Shown: piece by piece, positions 22,001 to 30,509 of the stretch | Position numbering within the stretch: position 1 is the stretch's first letter | How the letters are laid out: each line of letters begins with the position of its first letter | NCBI GenBank assembly: GCA_012861695.1 | Contig: JAAOOA010001123.1 | Location: 96,198-160,197 of the forward strand | Direction of reading: 5' to 3' | From: Trematomus loennbergii | Taxonomy: Eukaryota > Chordata > Actinopteri > Perciformes > Nototheniidae | Length of the DNA stretch: 64,000 nucleotides | Made by a program: the position numbers and the translations under genes | Notes under the pieces: model-generated | The model's input: only the letters and a program-made list of their open reading frames with translations | What the model was told of the DNA's origin: nothing | The model's database searches: none

Positions 22001-25000
22001 CACAGCTGGGAGACCAGGGGACACTAAAGAGTGACGCACACAGCTGGGAGACCAGGGGACACTAAAAAGTGACGCACACAGCTGGGAGACCAGGGGACAC
22101 TAAAGAGTGACGCACACAGCTGGGAGACCAGGGGACACTAAAGAGTGACGCACACAGCTGGGAGACCAGGGGACACTAAAGAGTGACGCACACAGCTGGG
22201 AGACCAGGGGACACTAAAGAGTGACGCACACAGCTGGGAGACCAGGGGACACTAAAAAGTGACGCACACAGCTGGGAGACCAGGGGACACTAAAGAGTGA
22301 CGCACACAGCTGGGAGACCAGGGGACACTAAAAAGTGACGCACACAGCTGGGAGACCAGGGGACACTAAAGAGTGACGCACACAGCTGGGAGACCAGGGG
22401 ACACTAAAGAGTGACACACACAGCTGGGAGACCAGGGGACACTAAAGAGTGACGCACACAGCTGGGAGACCAGGGGACACTAAAGAGCGACGCACACAGC
22501 TGGGAGACCAGGGGACACTAAAGAGTGACGCACACAGCTGGGAGACCAGGGGACACTAAAGAGTGAGGCACACAACTGGGAGACCAGGGGACACTAAAAA
22601 GTGACGCACACAACTGGGAGACCAGGGGACACTAAAAAGTGACGCACACAGCTGGGAGACCAGGGGACACTAAAGAGTGACACACACAGCTGGGAGACCA
22701 GGGGACACTAAAAAGTGACGCACACAGCTGGGAGACCAGGGGACACTAATGAGTGACGCACACAGCTGGGAGACCAGGGGACACTAAAAAGTGACGCACA
22801 CAGCTGGGAGACCAGGGGACACTAAAGAGTGACGCACACAGCTGGGAGACCAGGGACACTAAAAAGTGACGCACACAGCTGGGAGACCAGGGGACACTAA
22901 AGAGTGACGCACACAGCTGGGAGACCAGGGGACACTAAAAAGTGACGCACACAGCTGGGAGACCAGGGGACACTAAAGAGTGACGCACACAGCTGGGAGA
23001 CCAGGGGACACTAAAGAGTGACACACACAGCTGGGAGACCAGGGGACACTAAAGAGTGACGCACACAGCTGGGAGACCAGGGGACACTAAAGAGCGACGC
23101 ACACAGCTGGGAGACCAGGGGACACTAAAGAGTGACGCACACAGCTGGGAGACCAGGGGACACTAAAGAGTGAGGCACACAACTGGGAGACCAGGGGACA
23201 CTAAAAAGTGACGCACACAACTGGGAGACCAGGGGACACTAAAAAGTGACGCACACAGCTGGGAGACCAGGGGACACTAAAGAGTGACACACACAGCTGG
23301 GAGACCAGGGGACACTAAAAAGTGACGCACACAGCTGGGAGACCAGGGGACACTAATGAGTGACGCACACAGCTGGGAGACCAGGGGACACTAAAAAGTG
23401 ACGCACACAGCTGGGAGACCAGGGGACACTAAAGAGTGACGCACACAGCTGGGAGACCAGGGGACACTAAAAAGTGACGCACACAGCTGGGAGACCAGGG
23501 GACACTAAAAGTGACGCACACAGCTGGGAGACCAGGGGACACTAAAAAGTGACGCACACAGCTGGGAGACCAGGGGACACTAAAGAGTGACGCACACAGC
23601 TGGGACCGGTGTTTTTATATTTGCATCGTTTCTGAAGCTGCAGCGTGTTTCTGCTAATGAAATGTTTTGGACTGTTGTAGCTCGTTTGCACCTGTCGGCC
23701 ACCGTAGAGGATTAAGTATGGGGGGGCGTGTGGCGCAGTGGGCTAGTGCGTTGGTGAATCAGGGGAGCACAGGTTCAAACCCCACTGCAGTCAGCATGCC
23801 GTTGTGTCCCTGAGACACTTCACCCCAAATGGCTCCTGTGGGGATTGTCCACAGTATTGAGTATGTTAGTCGCTTTGGATAAAAGCGTCTAACAAGTGAC
23901 ATGTCATGAAATGTAAAGTATAGATACTAATAAAATATATAGCTTACAAAAACAATCTTCAAACAATGATGTCTTGCTCTAACAGAAGAGTTAGGGTCTA
24001 CTCCAGCAACATCAATAGTGTGGAGTGATTTTGCAGAGTTGTTCTATCTGTTGAGGTGACGATTCAATATTTGCAGACGAGGAGTGGACTCTCAAATATT
24101 TCCAGCTGTTTTTCTCTCCTGCAGAAATCAGTGCAGCCAACGGGCGCTTTGACAGGACGCAGGCTCCAGTTTAATTACTCCTCAGCCATAACTCTGGACG
24201 CACACCCTCGCTGACATCAGACGTCTTTCTGCCAGCGCTTACGTAACGCAGACCCACACCCTGCAGGATGACGTGGATCCCACCTCAGCATCTCAGCGCT
24301 GGGACCGAAGGAATGCTGCTCCATAACCTCAGACCATGAGAAACAGAGAGAGACGCTGCCATGTTGACGTTGGCAGGGCGAGAAACAGAGACGTATGAGA
24401 AACATTTCGGTGCAGCAGATATATCATCTCATGCACTGTCGAGACCCCTGCAATAATGTTTGGATCAAATTACGATGATGACAACTTGAGAAAGGGTATC
24501 ATTTGAAACTTTTACAAAATGCTCTCATCTTTTGAATTTGAGATCTCCAAATGTAAGTTGAATGCATGGTAGGTGGGGACATATTCTGCTCTTTTTTAGG
24601 TTGATATAAGTATTCTGTGCCTCTACTCTGGAGGGAGAACAGGGATTTGAGCCTTTGCAGACCATTTACATGCACTAAAACCTATAAAACACACTACAGG
24701 AGAGGGAGATAGAATACTATGCTTTGAGTTTGGCGTGAAGAAGAAAAGAGGACACAACAAGGCGCCTTCCTTTAGCTGATCCTGCTGCAGAGACTTGTCA
24801 TCAGAAGCCTTGCAGATAACACCCTGAATGTATTATATGAAAGCAAGCCTCCATGTTTCCCCCCTTCTCCTCCACAGCAGATTTAAAGCCTTGGGTTTTC
24901 CCTGAAATCTTGGGAGACAGAAAGCTTACAACATACTCCAAAGAGGCGTTCAATGACATCACCCGACACTCCATTTCAGGGCCGCATATTTGCACGACTG

Positions 25001-28000
25001 CATCAGTCCTGACTGACAGCCATGGGAAGTGGGAGCAGAAAAACAAACTGCTTAAACATGACGGGGATGTTCGCATTAAAAGAGTCAAACACGTTCGCTT
25101 ATCAAGTTGTTATCAAAGCGCTCTTCCTCTTCCTGCTCATCAGAGCTTCAAATCCAAACTGAGATGTTTGTAACTTTGGGCGGGAATCGCAGAGTCCCTG
25201 TAGTTCTAAATTAAATATTACTGCCGTTTTAAAACACTTTCGTAGAGTATTGGGTTAACGTATTGAGATGAATACACCTTTTTCAAATGCAAATGATGCG
25301 GTTTGTCCACATCTGTTTTATCCAATAAGATGTGTTTACCTAAAAGGAGCCCCATTCCCTTTCCTGTAGTGCGTTCTATAGGTTTGTGTGCATGTCAATG
25401 GTCTGCAAAGACTACAATTCCTGTGTTTGTTTACTTCCGGAACATAGAGACATCACCACGTAAAACTCTTTGCTAGCCCTCCAACAAATTGTACATTATA
25501 TACACCTGAACATCAACAGGAGAGGACTCTTTAAAGTAGAGACACTACATACTGATATACACCTGAACATCAGCAGGAGAGGACTCTTTAAAGTAGAGAC
25601 ACTACATACTGATATACACCTGAACATCAGCAGGAGAGGACTCTTTAAAGTAGAGACACTACATACTGATATACACCTGAATATCAGCAGGAGAGGACTC
25701 TTTAAAGTAGAGACACTACCTACTGATATACACCTGAGCATCAGCAGGAGAGGACTCTTTAAAGTAGAGACACTACATACTGATATACACCTGAACATCA
25801 GCAGGAGAGGACTCTTTAAAGTAGAGACACTACATACTGATATACACCTGAACATCAGCAGAGAGGACTCTTTAAAGTAGAGACACTACATGCTGATATA
25901 CACCTGAACATCAGCAGGAGAGGACTCTTTAAAGTAGAGACACTACATACTGATATACACCTGAACATCAGCAGGGGAGGACTCTTTAAAGTAGAGACAC
26001 TACATACTGAGATACACCTGAACATCAGCAGGAGAGGACTCTTTAAAGTAGAGACACTACATACTGATATACACCTGAACATCAGCAGGAGATGACTCTT
26101 TAAAGTAGAGACACTACATACTGATATACACCTGAACATCAGCAGGAGAGGACTCTTTAAAGTAGAGACACTACATACTGATATACACCTGAACATCAGC
26201 AGGAGAGGACTCTTTAAAGTAGAGACACTACATACTGATATACACCTGAAGATGAGCAGGAGAGGACTCTTTAAAGTAGAGACACTAATACTGATATACA
26301 CCTGAAGATGAGCAGGAGAGGACTCTTTAAAGTAGAGACACTACATACTGATATACACCTGAACATCAGCAGGAGAGGACTCTTTAAAGTAGAGACACTA
26401 CATACTGATATACACCTGAACATCAGCAGGAGAGGACTCTTTAAAGTAGAGACACTACATACTGATATACACCTGAACATCAGCAGGAGAGGACTCTTTA
26501 AAGTAGAGACACTACATACTGATATACACCTGAACATCAGCAGGAGAGCACTCTTTAAAGTAGAGACACTACATACTGAGATACACCTGAACATCATCAG
26601 GAGAGGACTCTTTAAAGTAGAGACACTACATACTGATATACACCTGAAGATGAGCAGCATATGTCTGTATACCAATCCCATAACCCCATCAGAGACAAAC
26701 TCAGCACCATCTAGTGGAGTCATTTGTATTTATATGATAAAAGCTATTTGTTTCAAATAAGCAATGTCCCTTTCGAACTAACCGAGATATAATGCTATAC
26801 CAGATGAATTTCAAATGTATTAATTTTTCTACATGAACAACATTCAAGGTTAACTATTAATAACTAATTTACATACATTTGTGCACACTATCTGAGTCCA
26901 TAAACAAGCTGCAGGCCTTTCATAAATGAGTTCTCCAAATGCGAGACAAAGAGAGAAAAAGACATTGCTTAGGCTCTTCTCCATTTTGCAGACATACTAC
27001 AAAGCATGTTTTAAGACTGGCCTCCGATCAGCTGCCACACCCCAAGGCCCTCTGGGTAATGACATCACTTCCACCAAATCTAATGTGGCATTGATTAAAC
27101 TCCCCCGACACACTACGACCTCCAAAAAGACGCTCTGCATGCATCAGAGTAACAAAGAGTGTTCTTCATGCAGGAGACAGACTTAATGAAGCGTGAAACA
27201 TCGGAAATGTTTTGATGCATAAAGACATCATCGAGGGGCAGACCCTCTGACCCGCAGTCCTTATAATTTGGGAGTCTTGTGACCAGAGATGGAAGAATTA
27301 CTCACATCCTTTATCAAGTAAAAGTAGAAATGCTATGGTCTTAATAAACTCCATTATAATTGAAAGTCCTGAATTCAAAATGTCACGAAAGCATCACCAG
27401 AGAAATGTGCTTTAAGTACTGAGTATGGCTCTTTCTACGTTATCAACATTACTTATTACTTCAAGCCAACAACCAAAAACACAATCAAAAACCATTGACT
27501 TCCAGACCAAGGGGACAGGAAGTGATGAAATGCTAAGCAATTTCCGGGTTTTAGGACTCATTCCTATCCATTCCTTTCTATCAGTTGTCAGCTGTTTTGC
27601 ATCCGAATTGATTAAAGTGTATGCAAAATAACAAATATTAGGCATAGGGGCGAAATGTTTGAATTAATAAATGAAGAGAAAAATTGTCAAATGATCCTGA
27701 CAACCTGCCTTCGGTCACCGTTACTGAAACGCCTGTTCGGTGTTAGCGCCTACACCTGTCTGCAGCTTAACAATATGAAATCTGTGGACGCTCATGTGTT
27801 ATTTACAAACAAGGCGTACAGGACCTTCAAATCGACAGGTTTAATGACAGCTTTAACATCATGAGCGAAACAGCTAATACTTGAATGCTAACAAAACGTA
27901 TATTTGTGAATACTCCAATCTTTCAGGCTACGTCCCCATTGTAAGGTTTTCCTTTTAAAAAACATTATCCCATTGTCCTTCTTTTGTTTTGTAGTTGGTC

Positions 28001-28251
28001 GTGGGATTGGCTGCATACCGACCAATGTTCAAACGTTTAAATTCATCGGATTAAAACCACTTTGCTCGCCTTACAGGTTAAATCAATATGTTGGTGGTAT
28101 CCTCCAAAGATGGCAGACTTGCTGTTGTTGACGTCACACTCTACTGTATACAAACATCGATGCATTTACAGGAGGGCTTTTCCAGTATTGTGTTTATTCT
28201 TGCAGCCACTTGTGACCCTGCCTCTGGAAGATAGCACCACATTGATAGTTG

Positions 28252-28297
<46 letters not shown>

Positions 28298-30350
28298 CAC
28301 GTGTGCGTGTGTGTGAATAATGTCACAGGTGTGTGTGAGCATAGTGCCGAGTTAGCAGACCTCAGACTGCACTGATGTTTTCCAGAATGATTTACTTTGG
28401 CAAAAAACATGCACACTACAATCAAAGACATCCTGAAGAGGTGTGTACTTTGGAAATATAAACCATTTTAGTGAAATATTGATAGATATTTAACCAAGAT
28501 ACTGTTGGTTACAAGCAAGAAGACAACAACTAACCAGAGACTGGCGTGAGGCTGAGTCCTCACTAAAAGGGCAGTGGATGGAGATTATTATTACTAATTA
28601 AAATAGAGGTTTTTAAATGGGAAACATGAAGTACCAAGCAACTAAAAGTGAGAGAACATTTTTTATTATTATTTTTCATTTGTATTTCTTCTTTTTTGTA
28701 ATTTTTATTATTTTTGGTTATTATTATTATGATATTTTTATATTTAATATTATTATTATTATTATTTGTATTTATACATTTTAAGATGAATATTATTATT
28801 CAATTTTATTTTATAATTTTTTATTATTTATTATTATTTGTATTTATACATTTTAAGATGAATATTATTATTTAATTTTATTTTATAATTTTTTTATAAT
28901 TTATTATTATTTGTATTTATACATTTTAAGATGAATATTATTATTCAATTTTATTTTATAATTTTTTCTTCTTCTAAATACTATTATTATTTATAATTTT
29001 TATTATTAATAATAATGTACAAAATGTGTGAGCATGGTGGCTGAATTTCATCTTGTTTATTTATTTGATGTGTTTTTATTTTTATATCGCTAGGGAACAT
29101 GTGCAATACTTTTTGTTGAAAATACAAAAAAAACATCATAAAAAAAGTAATAAAAGTTTGAAAACTCTGTAAACCAGATGTTTGGCGATGAAGACCCTGT
29201 TTCCCATCACTAAAACTAACCCCTAATTACAGAGAGAAATGTTTTTCAATCAACAAAATAACCTGATTATTATGTGTGTCTCTGTATCGTGGCTTTTACT
29301 CCTCGATGGGGCGTGTCCACTCCACAGTTATTAGATTTACCGTAAATCTAATCACCGTGTGTTAGCTGCTGATGCACACGCCTTTTTATGTGCACACTGC
29401 CACCGTGTTCCCCCGTCTCATGATCGTTTCCCCTTTTAAAATAAACCTTAAAGTCATTCTCATCTCTCCTCCTCTCCTCCCAAAGGTCACCTCTCGCCCC
29501 GAGGCTCTGCAGAAGTCGTTACACCGAGCTGATCCAGAACCAGTCATACATCACCTTGCAATTAGCAGCCTGCCCGTGATCACACACCCATGATCACACA
29601 CACACACGTGCACACACACACACAGGGAGGGAACTCTGAATCCACTGCTGTCTACTGTCTATCCTTTTGACTTTGAATTCAATGTTTTAACTCGTGTGCA
29701 AAGCCTTGTTTACATGCTGCTGTACCAACAACCCAAATCTAGATCAATAAAGTGCATCTAATTAAAAAAAAAACCTCTTTTGTGGTCAAGCAGCTCATAT
29801 TTACATGGATATATCTTCCCTGAAGGCATACACATACATACATCTGTGGTTTCATGCTTGGTTTTACCCTTTTACACACATTCAAACATGCATTCAAACA
29901 CTTTCCTGTGTTCAAGCAGCCTATATTTACATTAAATACATTCACTGGAGTCATAAAACACATGAATCTGTTGTTTTTTGCTTGGTTTTATCCCTTTTAC
30001 ACACATTCAAACATGCAAACATCAGCTCCACCCAGATGCACTGCAGGATGAAAAGCATAATTATTCCCAACTTTCCACTCCTCAGCAGAGCCTTTGTGTC
30101 TGTGTGCAGCCTCATGGCATCAAAGCAAACCCCCCCGCCAGCGTGTAAAGAAAACCCCTCAGTGTGACGTTAAATAAAATGCAATATCGCCCACGTTCAG
30201 GTTAGAAACACAAACGAAGGAACAGCAAAGGGTTGCACACTCAACGTAAGAGTCTGAGGGAACTTTTTTTAAAGAAGTTTTATGAATGAAGTTGTACTCA
30301 CAGCTGAGCAGCAGAGCGCCGAGCAGCAGGGTCATCCTCCACATGGCCAT
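3894..30350 (-). CDS. cd34: CD34 sialomucin gene, eight exons (gene span)
   Basis: This is a spliced minus-strand gene for the CD34 adhesion sialomucin, a type I membrane protein of haematopoietic progenitors and endothelium. Coding parts are 30302-30350, 12626-12682, 11545-11788, 8878-8955, 6349-6460, 5711-5763, 4936-5082 and 3894-4087. In order they give a signal peptide, a Thr/Ser/Pro/Ala-rich stretch, a cysteine-bearing ectodomain, one transmembrane helix and a cytoplasmic tail ending TNGHSTTKTADTEL. Mammalian CD34 has the same eight-exon layout, a similar NGHS segment and the same DTEL end. That end separates CD34 from podocalyxin and endoglycan, which end DTHL. The product would be about 310 residues, shorter than the 385 of human CD34, mainly in the mucin part. 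Exons 4-7 join cleanly. Exons 3 and 8 each seem to lack one base. Identification is by reading alone; I am sure of the family and less sure of exons 2 and 3. Confidence 0.87.
4620..4935 (-). mobile_element. MITE-A fragments in cd34 intron 7
   Basis: Two MITE-A interior fragments (about 4625-4690 and 4868-4932) share GGAGCGCTAGCCAATAG and TAGTGATGTC. The second reaches to within a few bases of the exon 7 donor, so intronic positions just past the splice site derive from the transposon. Confidence 0.65.
4936..5082 (-). CDS. cd34: cd34 exon 7 (transmembrane helix and juxtamembrane tail)
   Basis: The exon is 147 bases, phase 0 to 0, with the acceptor TCTTTTCTGCAG and the donor CTG|GTGAGA. It has a Ser-rich linker, then the hydrophobic span VFVGILVSGLLAAVAITVGY, then the basic stop-transfer LKCPRRTSGKGVRL. 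Human CD34 has a comparable helix followed by RR and a motif ending GERL at the same exon end. The intron side of the donor is MITE sequence within a few bases of the splice site. Confidence 0.88.
5161..5560 (+). mobile_element. MITE-C copy with internal 21-bp tandem repeat
   Basis: Lies in cd34 intron 6. The unit GTTGCTAAGGAGAGCAGACT is repeated about seven times between 5240 and 5390, whereas other copies have one or two. The rest matches 1821-2110. Confidence 0.7.
5711..5763 (-). CDS. cd34: cd34 exon 6 (membrane-proximal stalk)
   Basis: This small exon is 53 bases, phase 1 to 0, from the acceptor CCTCCCTGCAG to the donor AAG|GTGAGA. It reads DPATLADALNSEHLKEK, an amphipathic helical stretch. 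It corresponds to the short Leu/Lys-rich stalk between the cysteine domain and the membrane in CD34. Its phase fits both neighbours exactly. Confidence 0.83.
5825..6308 (+). mobile_element. hAT-type MITE, 484 bp
   Basis: Ends CAGGGGTGTCCAAACT (5825) and AGTTTGGACACCCCTG (6308) are perfect inverted repeats. Flanks ATGTAAAC and ATGTAAAG are an 8-bp target duplication with one mismatch, diagnostic of hAT. It has no transposase. It makes up most of the 585-base cd34 intron 5. Confidence 0.9.
6349..6460 (-). CDS. cd34: cd34 exon 5 (cysteine-containing ectodomain)
   Basis: The exon is 112 bases, phase 0 to 1, from the acceptor TTTTTCCTGCAG to the donor GACG|GTGAGA. It encodes 37 residues including KRIIEENPAGWCSKDNCN and a Val/Ile-rich strand. 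The paired cysteines fit the disulphide-bonded membrane-proximal domain of CD34-family proteins. A hAT MITE fills most of the following intron. Confidence 0.85.
6462..7493. other. Unique sequence in cd34 intron 4
   Basis: Mainly single-copy and AT-rich. A short segment at 6985-7050 (CCTTTATTAGTCCCACAGCG) resembles a fish retrotransposon 3' end. Nothing else is recognisable. Confidence 0.4.
7494..8510 (+). repeat. 57-bp minisatellite, array 2 (about 18 copies)
   Basis: Head-to-tail 57-bp units, nearly identical, in cd34 intron 4. One unit near 7837 has lost two bases. The right edge passes into GCAGACCATTTACATGCACT, a MITE-A subterminal block. Because 57 is divisible by 3, long false open frames run on both strands. 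Confidence 0.97.
8511..8620 (+). mobile_element. MITE-A end flanking array 2
   Basis: GCAGACCATTTACATGCACT and the following ACACACTAGAGGAGA-like block match MITE-A ends at 20415, 24656 and (reverse) 25390. It shows that array 2 lies inside a MITE-A copy. Confidence 0.65.
8878..8955 (-). CDS. cd34: cd34 exon 4 (start of cysteine-containing ectodomain)
   Basis: The exon is 78 bases, phase 0 to 0, between the acceptor TCTCCACAG and the donor TGT|GTGAGT. It encodes 26 residues that begin PGVACVGKEDVSES and end STTDC. The two cysteines and the alternating Val/Lys pattern match the segment of CD34 just after the mucin region, where the cysteine-rich globular domain begins. Confidence 0.85.
8956..10082. 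other. Unique sequence in cd34 intron 3
   Basis: Single-copy sequence except for a diverged segment at about 9767-9945, which is homologous in reverse orientation to 15265-15440. No exon or RNA gene was seen. Confidence 0.45.
10083..11431 (+). mobile_element. hAT-type MITE carrying a 37-bp minisatellite
   Basis: Ends CAGAGATGGCAAAAGTAC and TTCCCACCTCTG are flanked by perfect 8-bp target duplications AGCATTAG (10075-10082, 11432-11439). That proves a hAT insertion of 1349 bp in cd34 intron 3. Relatives are at 45925-47262 (reverse) and 57346-57877 (reverse, 532 bp). Confidence 0.95.
10507..11325 (+). repeat. 37-bp minisatellite inside hAT MITE (about 22 copies)
   Basis: Unit AAGAAGTAGAAAGTACAGGT plus ATTTGTGTTCAACATGT, with 36-bp variants lacking one base. 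It lies wholly inside the hAT MITE and is nearly homogeneous, pointing to recent expansion. Confidence 0.97.
11545..11788 (-). CDS. cd34: cd34 exon 3 (mucin domain, apparent 1-base deletion)
   Basis: The exon is Thr/Ala/Pro/Ser/Asp-rich and ends GRTVV at a donor GTGGTG|GTGAGT, leaving phase 0 as exon 4 requires. From the acceptor TTTTTAG at 11789 the phase-1 frame reads VTDADDLAASPSPVSG. It must then shift by one at a GGG run (11741-11743) to enter the long downstream frame DAITVADDGKTLATAALGD, because the unshifted frame meets a TAA near 11601. With one extra G the exon is 245 bases, which fits phase 1 in and phase 0 out. The alternative is a strong pyrimidine-rich acceptor ending CCAG at 11750, which avoids the shift but needs phase 2 from an unseen exon. 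Confidence 0.68.
11830..12620. other. cd34 intron 2 with retrotransposon 3'-end fragment
   Basis: Positions 12000-12150 match, in reverse, the segments at 30895-31020 and 37043-37180 (shared block GGAGGAGCCTGTGA and CATTGACATATCTACACTGT). This is an interspersed retrotransposon-like 3' fragment. The remainder is unrecognised. Confidence 0.5.
12626..12682 (-). CDS. cd34: cd34 exon 2 (mucin region, acceptor uncertain)
   Basis: A pyrimidine-rich acceptor ending TTGCAG and a donor ATG|GTAAGT bracket this exon. In the frame that enters exon 3 in phase 1 it reads TTEAPVVTTVIND near its end, a Thr/Val-rich mucin-like stretch. To keep phase 1 from exon 1, the AG five bases inside the strongest acceptor must be used (start 12682). 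With the stronger acceptor (start 12687) the frame is open but not mucin-like, and it ends in a phase that exon 3 cannot take. Mucin exons are poorly conserved, so the call rests on splice signals, position and composition. Confidence 0.55.
12880..13830 (+). repeat. Degenerate tandem repeat, about 58 bp
   Basis: The motif CATAGACTTCTATACAATCT recurs about every 50-90 bases with GAGAGAAGTAGG and TAAATCAAGAGAG between. More than ten diverged copies are present. It is older than the other arrays in this window. Confidence 0.8.
14384..14797 (+). mobile_element. PIF/Harbinger-like MITE, 414 bp
   Basis: Ends GGCGCTTTCACACCGGAGTA and TACTTGGTGTGAAAGCGGC form an inverted repeat flanked by TTA on both sides, the 3-bp target site of PIF/Harbinger. 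It contains an open frame with MERWSDEEVSAFW, resembling the Myb/SANT accessory protein of Harbinger elements, but no intact gene. Confidence 0.8.
15265..15440 (-). repeat. Diverged interspersed repeat, inverted relative to 9767-9945
   Basis: On the minus strand GTGGTGCAGGAAACACAT and TCCTGTGATAGCAGAATAG match 9782-9826 closely, and weaker similarity continues for about 100 bases (CCATGTGGA, ATGCTGC). It is an old repeat family of unknown type in two introns of cd34. Confidence 0.6.
15601..15985 (+). mobile_element. MITE-F copy 1 (AAAGGTGGG ends)
   Basis: Inverted ends AAAGGTGGGCTAGGTAA and TTACCTACCCCACCTTT. The interior GAGCCCCTCCTCCAACACAC is shared with 53066-53456 and 61428-61814. About 385 bp, flanked by TA-containing sequence. 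No coding capacity. Confidence 0.88.
16855..17551 (+). repeat. 72-bp minisatellite (about 10 copies)
   Basis: Unit GTGACGTGAAGTCATGTGAC, CGTGCTGTAGTTCCTTTATA, GCCCAACATTAGCCACCTTT, AGCTTAGCGGTG. It is followed by TCCTGCTGAACAAAACGTG, a block of element B, so the array sits in an element B remnant. Contains CGTCA/TGACG motifs in every unit. Confidence 0.95.
18350..18430 (+). mobile_element. MITE-A terminal fragment
   Basis: TTCCTGCAGGTTTTGGTGCA and GTAAACGGTCTGCAGAGGCT match the subterminal part of MITE-A. The rest of the element is missing or too diverged to see. Confidence 0.55.
19017..19475 (+). repeat. About 21-bp minisatellite (CACACACTCTTACAGTGGAAA)
   Basis: Variable units built from AGTGGAAACACACAC with CTCCTGC, CTCTTAC or CTTC inserts, period 17-21 bases. 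About 23 copies in cd34 intron 1. Frames are His/Thr/Ser-rich or Val/Cys/Phe-rich artefacts. Confidence 0.9.
19578..20817 (+). mobile_element. MITE-A copy with foreign insert
   Basis: Starts TTAAAGGGGCCTTTTATTTC and ends AATAGGGCCTCTTTGAC, an imperfect inverted repeat. The interior has the family blocks GTGCATGTAAATGGTCTGCA and TGTATGTGATAGGCTGAGG. A separate repeat lies at about 20540-20762. There is no 57-bp array in this copy. Confidence 0.65.
20540..20762 (+). repeat. Interspersed repeat inserted in MITE-A
   Basis: Contains GTGCTCAAGGGCACC and ACTTGAACCGGCGACCCT followed by GACTGAGCCACTGCC, blocks common in fish interspersed repeats. I cannot assign the family with certainty. Confidence 0.45.
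21803..23706 (+). mobile_element. Element D: TACGGTGG-ended MITE carrying the 38-bp array
   Basis: Ends TACGGTGGGAG (21803) and GGCCACCGTA (23706) are inverted. Flanks of the array (TTTCCATCAGGAGAAACG; TTTCTGAAGCTGCAGCGTG) resemble 33088-33470, which lacks the array. Nearly all of the 1.9 kb is minisatellite. Confidence 0.6.
21859..23606 (+). repeat. 38-bp minisatellite with 607-bp higher-order period (about 46 copies)
   Basis: Unit GGGAGACCAGGGGACACTAA plus AGAGTGACGCACACAGCT. Variant units (GAGCGACGC, GTGAGGCACACAACTGG, CTAATGAGTG, GACACACAC) recur in the same order about 607 bases apart, for example CTAATGAG at 22746 and 23353. That equals 16 units minus one base. Confidence 0.97.
23720..23922 (+). 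mobile_element. tRNA-derived SINE (V-SINE-like)
   Basis: The head has a box A-like TGGCGCAGTGGGCTAGTG and a box B GGTTCAAACCC, the internal pol III promoter of a tRNA. The body contains AGACACTTCACCCC and GTCGCTTTGGATAAAAGCGT, and the tail is ATGAAATGTAAAG-like, as in fish V-SINEs. It lies directly after element D in cd34 intron 1. Confidence 0.85.
23923..24570. other. Unique intronic sequence
   Basis: No repeat, exon or RNA gene recognised. Moderate GC content, with short open frames only. Confidence 0.45.
24570..24720 (+). mobile_element. Short MITE-A copy without array
   Basis: GGGGACATATTCTGCTC, then TATAAGTATTCTGTGCCTCTACTCT, broken here at 20 bases by my wording, then GCAGACCATTTACATGCACT. 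The middle aligns with one 57-bp unit (TTCTGCT, GGTGTATATCAGTAT, GTGTCTCTACTTT), so this looks like a state with a single ancestral unit. Confidence 0.6.
25352..25497 (+). mobile_element. MITE-A end flanking array 3
   Basis: GGAGCCCCATTCCCTTTCCT, GTGCATGTCAATGGTCTGCA and TTGCTAGCCCTCCAAC match MITE-A. The array begins directly after ACAAATTGTACATTATA. Confidence 0.65.
25498..26656 (-). repeat. 57-bp minisatellite, array 3, reverse orientation (about 20 copies)
   Basis: The same unit as arrays 1, 2 and 4, here on the minus strand. A one-base loss near 25861 and a two-base loss near 26287 break the false frames. Several units carry point variants shared by neighbours, as expected from local unequal exchange. 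Confidence 0.97.
28254..28312 (+). repeat. (TG)n microsatellite
   Basis: About 30 dinucleotides with two GC interruptions at the right end. In cd34 intron 1. Confidence 0.95.
28650..29010 (+). repeat. AT-rich tandem repeat, about 65-80 bp unit
   Basis: Three units share ATTATTTGTATTTATACATT and TTAAGATGAATATTATTATT, then TTTTATTTTATAATTTTTT. Flanked by (TTA)n-like sequence. Confidence 0.85.
29800..30030 (+). repeat. Two-copy tandem duplication, about 130 bp
   Basis: Two copies share CTTGGTTTTA-CCCTTTTACACACATTC blocks (about 29855-29900 and 29980-30015) and a preceding CATATTTACAT. Diverged by several substitutions. Confidence 0.65.
30302..30350 (-). CDS. cd34: cd34 exon 1: start codon and signal peptide
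   Basis: The ATG has a good Kozak context (A at -3, G at +4). It opens MAMWRMTLLLGALLLS, a basic N-terminus followed by a leucine-rich core, as in a cleaved signal peptide. The exon ends in phase 1 (16 codons plus T) at the donor CAGCT|GTGAGT. A later Met at codon 3 could also start, but the first ATG has the better context. The next exon is about 17.6 kb away, in line with the large first intron of CD34 genes. Confidence 0.8.
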
Positions 30351-30488
30351 CCTCTCACTGGGTCACACTGATACTGGAGAGGGTAAAGGAGTGTGTGTGA
30401 GGAGTGTGTGTGTGAGGAGTGTGTTCAGAGGTGGAGGAGGTGAGGAGGAGTGTGTGTTTCCTGTGAGGTCTGAGTGAGGCAGGATGAA
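30351..30488 (-). other. cd34: Inferred cd34 5' untranslated region
   Basis: This is sequence between the likely TATA-directed start site and the ATG. On the minus strand it is CA-rich and CT-rich with short CACACTCC repeats (30391-30425). No upstream intron is evident. The 5' limit is inferred from TATA spacing. Confidence 0.4.
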
Positions 30489-30509
30489 GTCTGGCTGTGT
30501 TGAGTGGCT

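Larger units (their letters stand above)
12683..30301 (-). other. cd34: cd34 intron 1 (about 17.6 kb)
   Basis: The interval runs from the donor GTGAGT after exon 1 to the acceptor of exon 2. It holds no exon I can support. It contains a 58-bp degenerate repeat, a Harbinger-like MITE, a 72-bp array, a 21-bp array, MITE-A copies, the 38-bp array, a SINE, a 57-bp array and an AT-rich repeat. Stretches 13840-14380, 15990-16850, 17560-18340, 20820-21240, 26660-28250 and 29010-29800 look mostly single-copy, and I see nothing definite in them. Confidence 0.6.

Noticed and set aside
23720..23795. tRNA gene
   Set aside because: Box A and box B are present, but the cloverleaf is degenerate and the sequence continues into a SINE body and tail.
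25498..26656. Regular repeat array considered as a CRISPR
   Set aside because: Units are contiguous 57-bp copies with no unique spacers, in vertebrate DNA and within a MITE.
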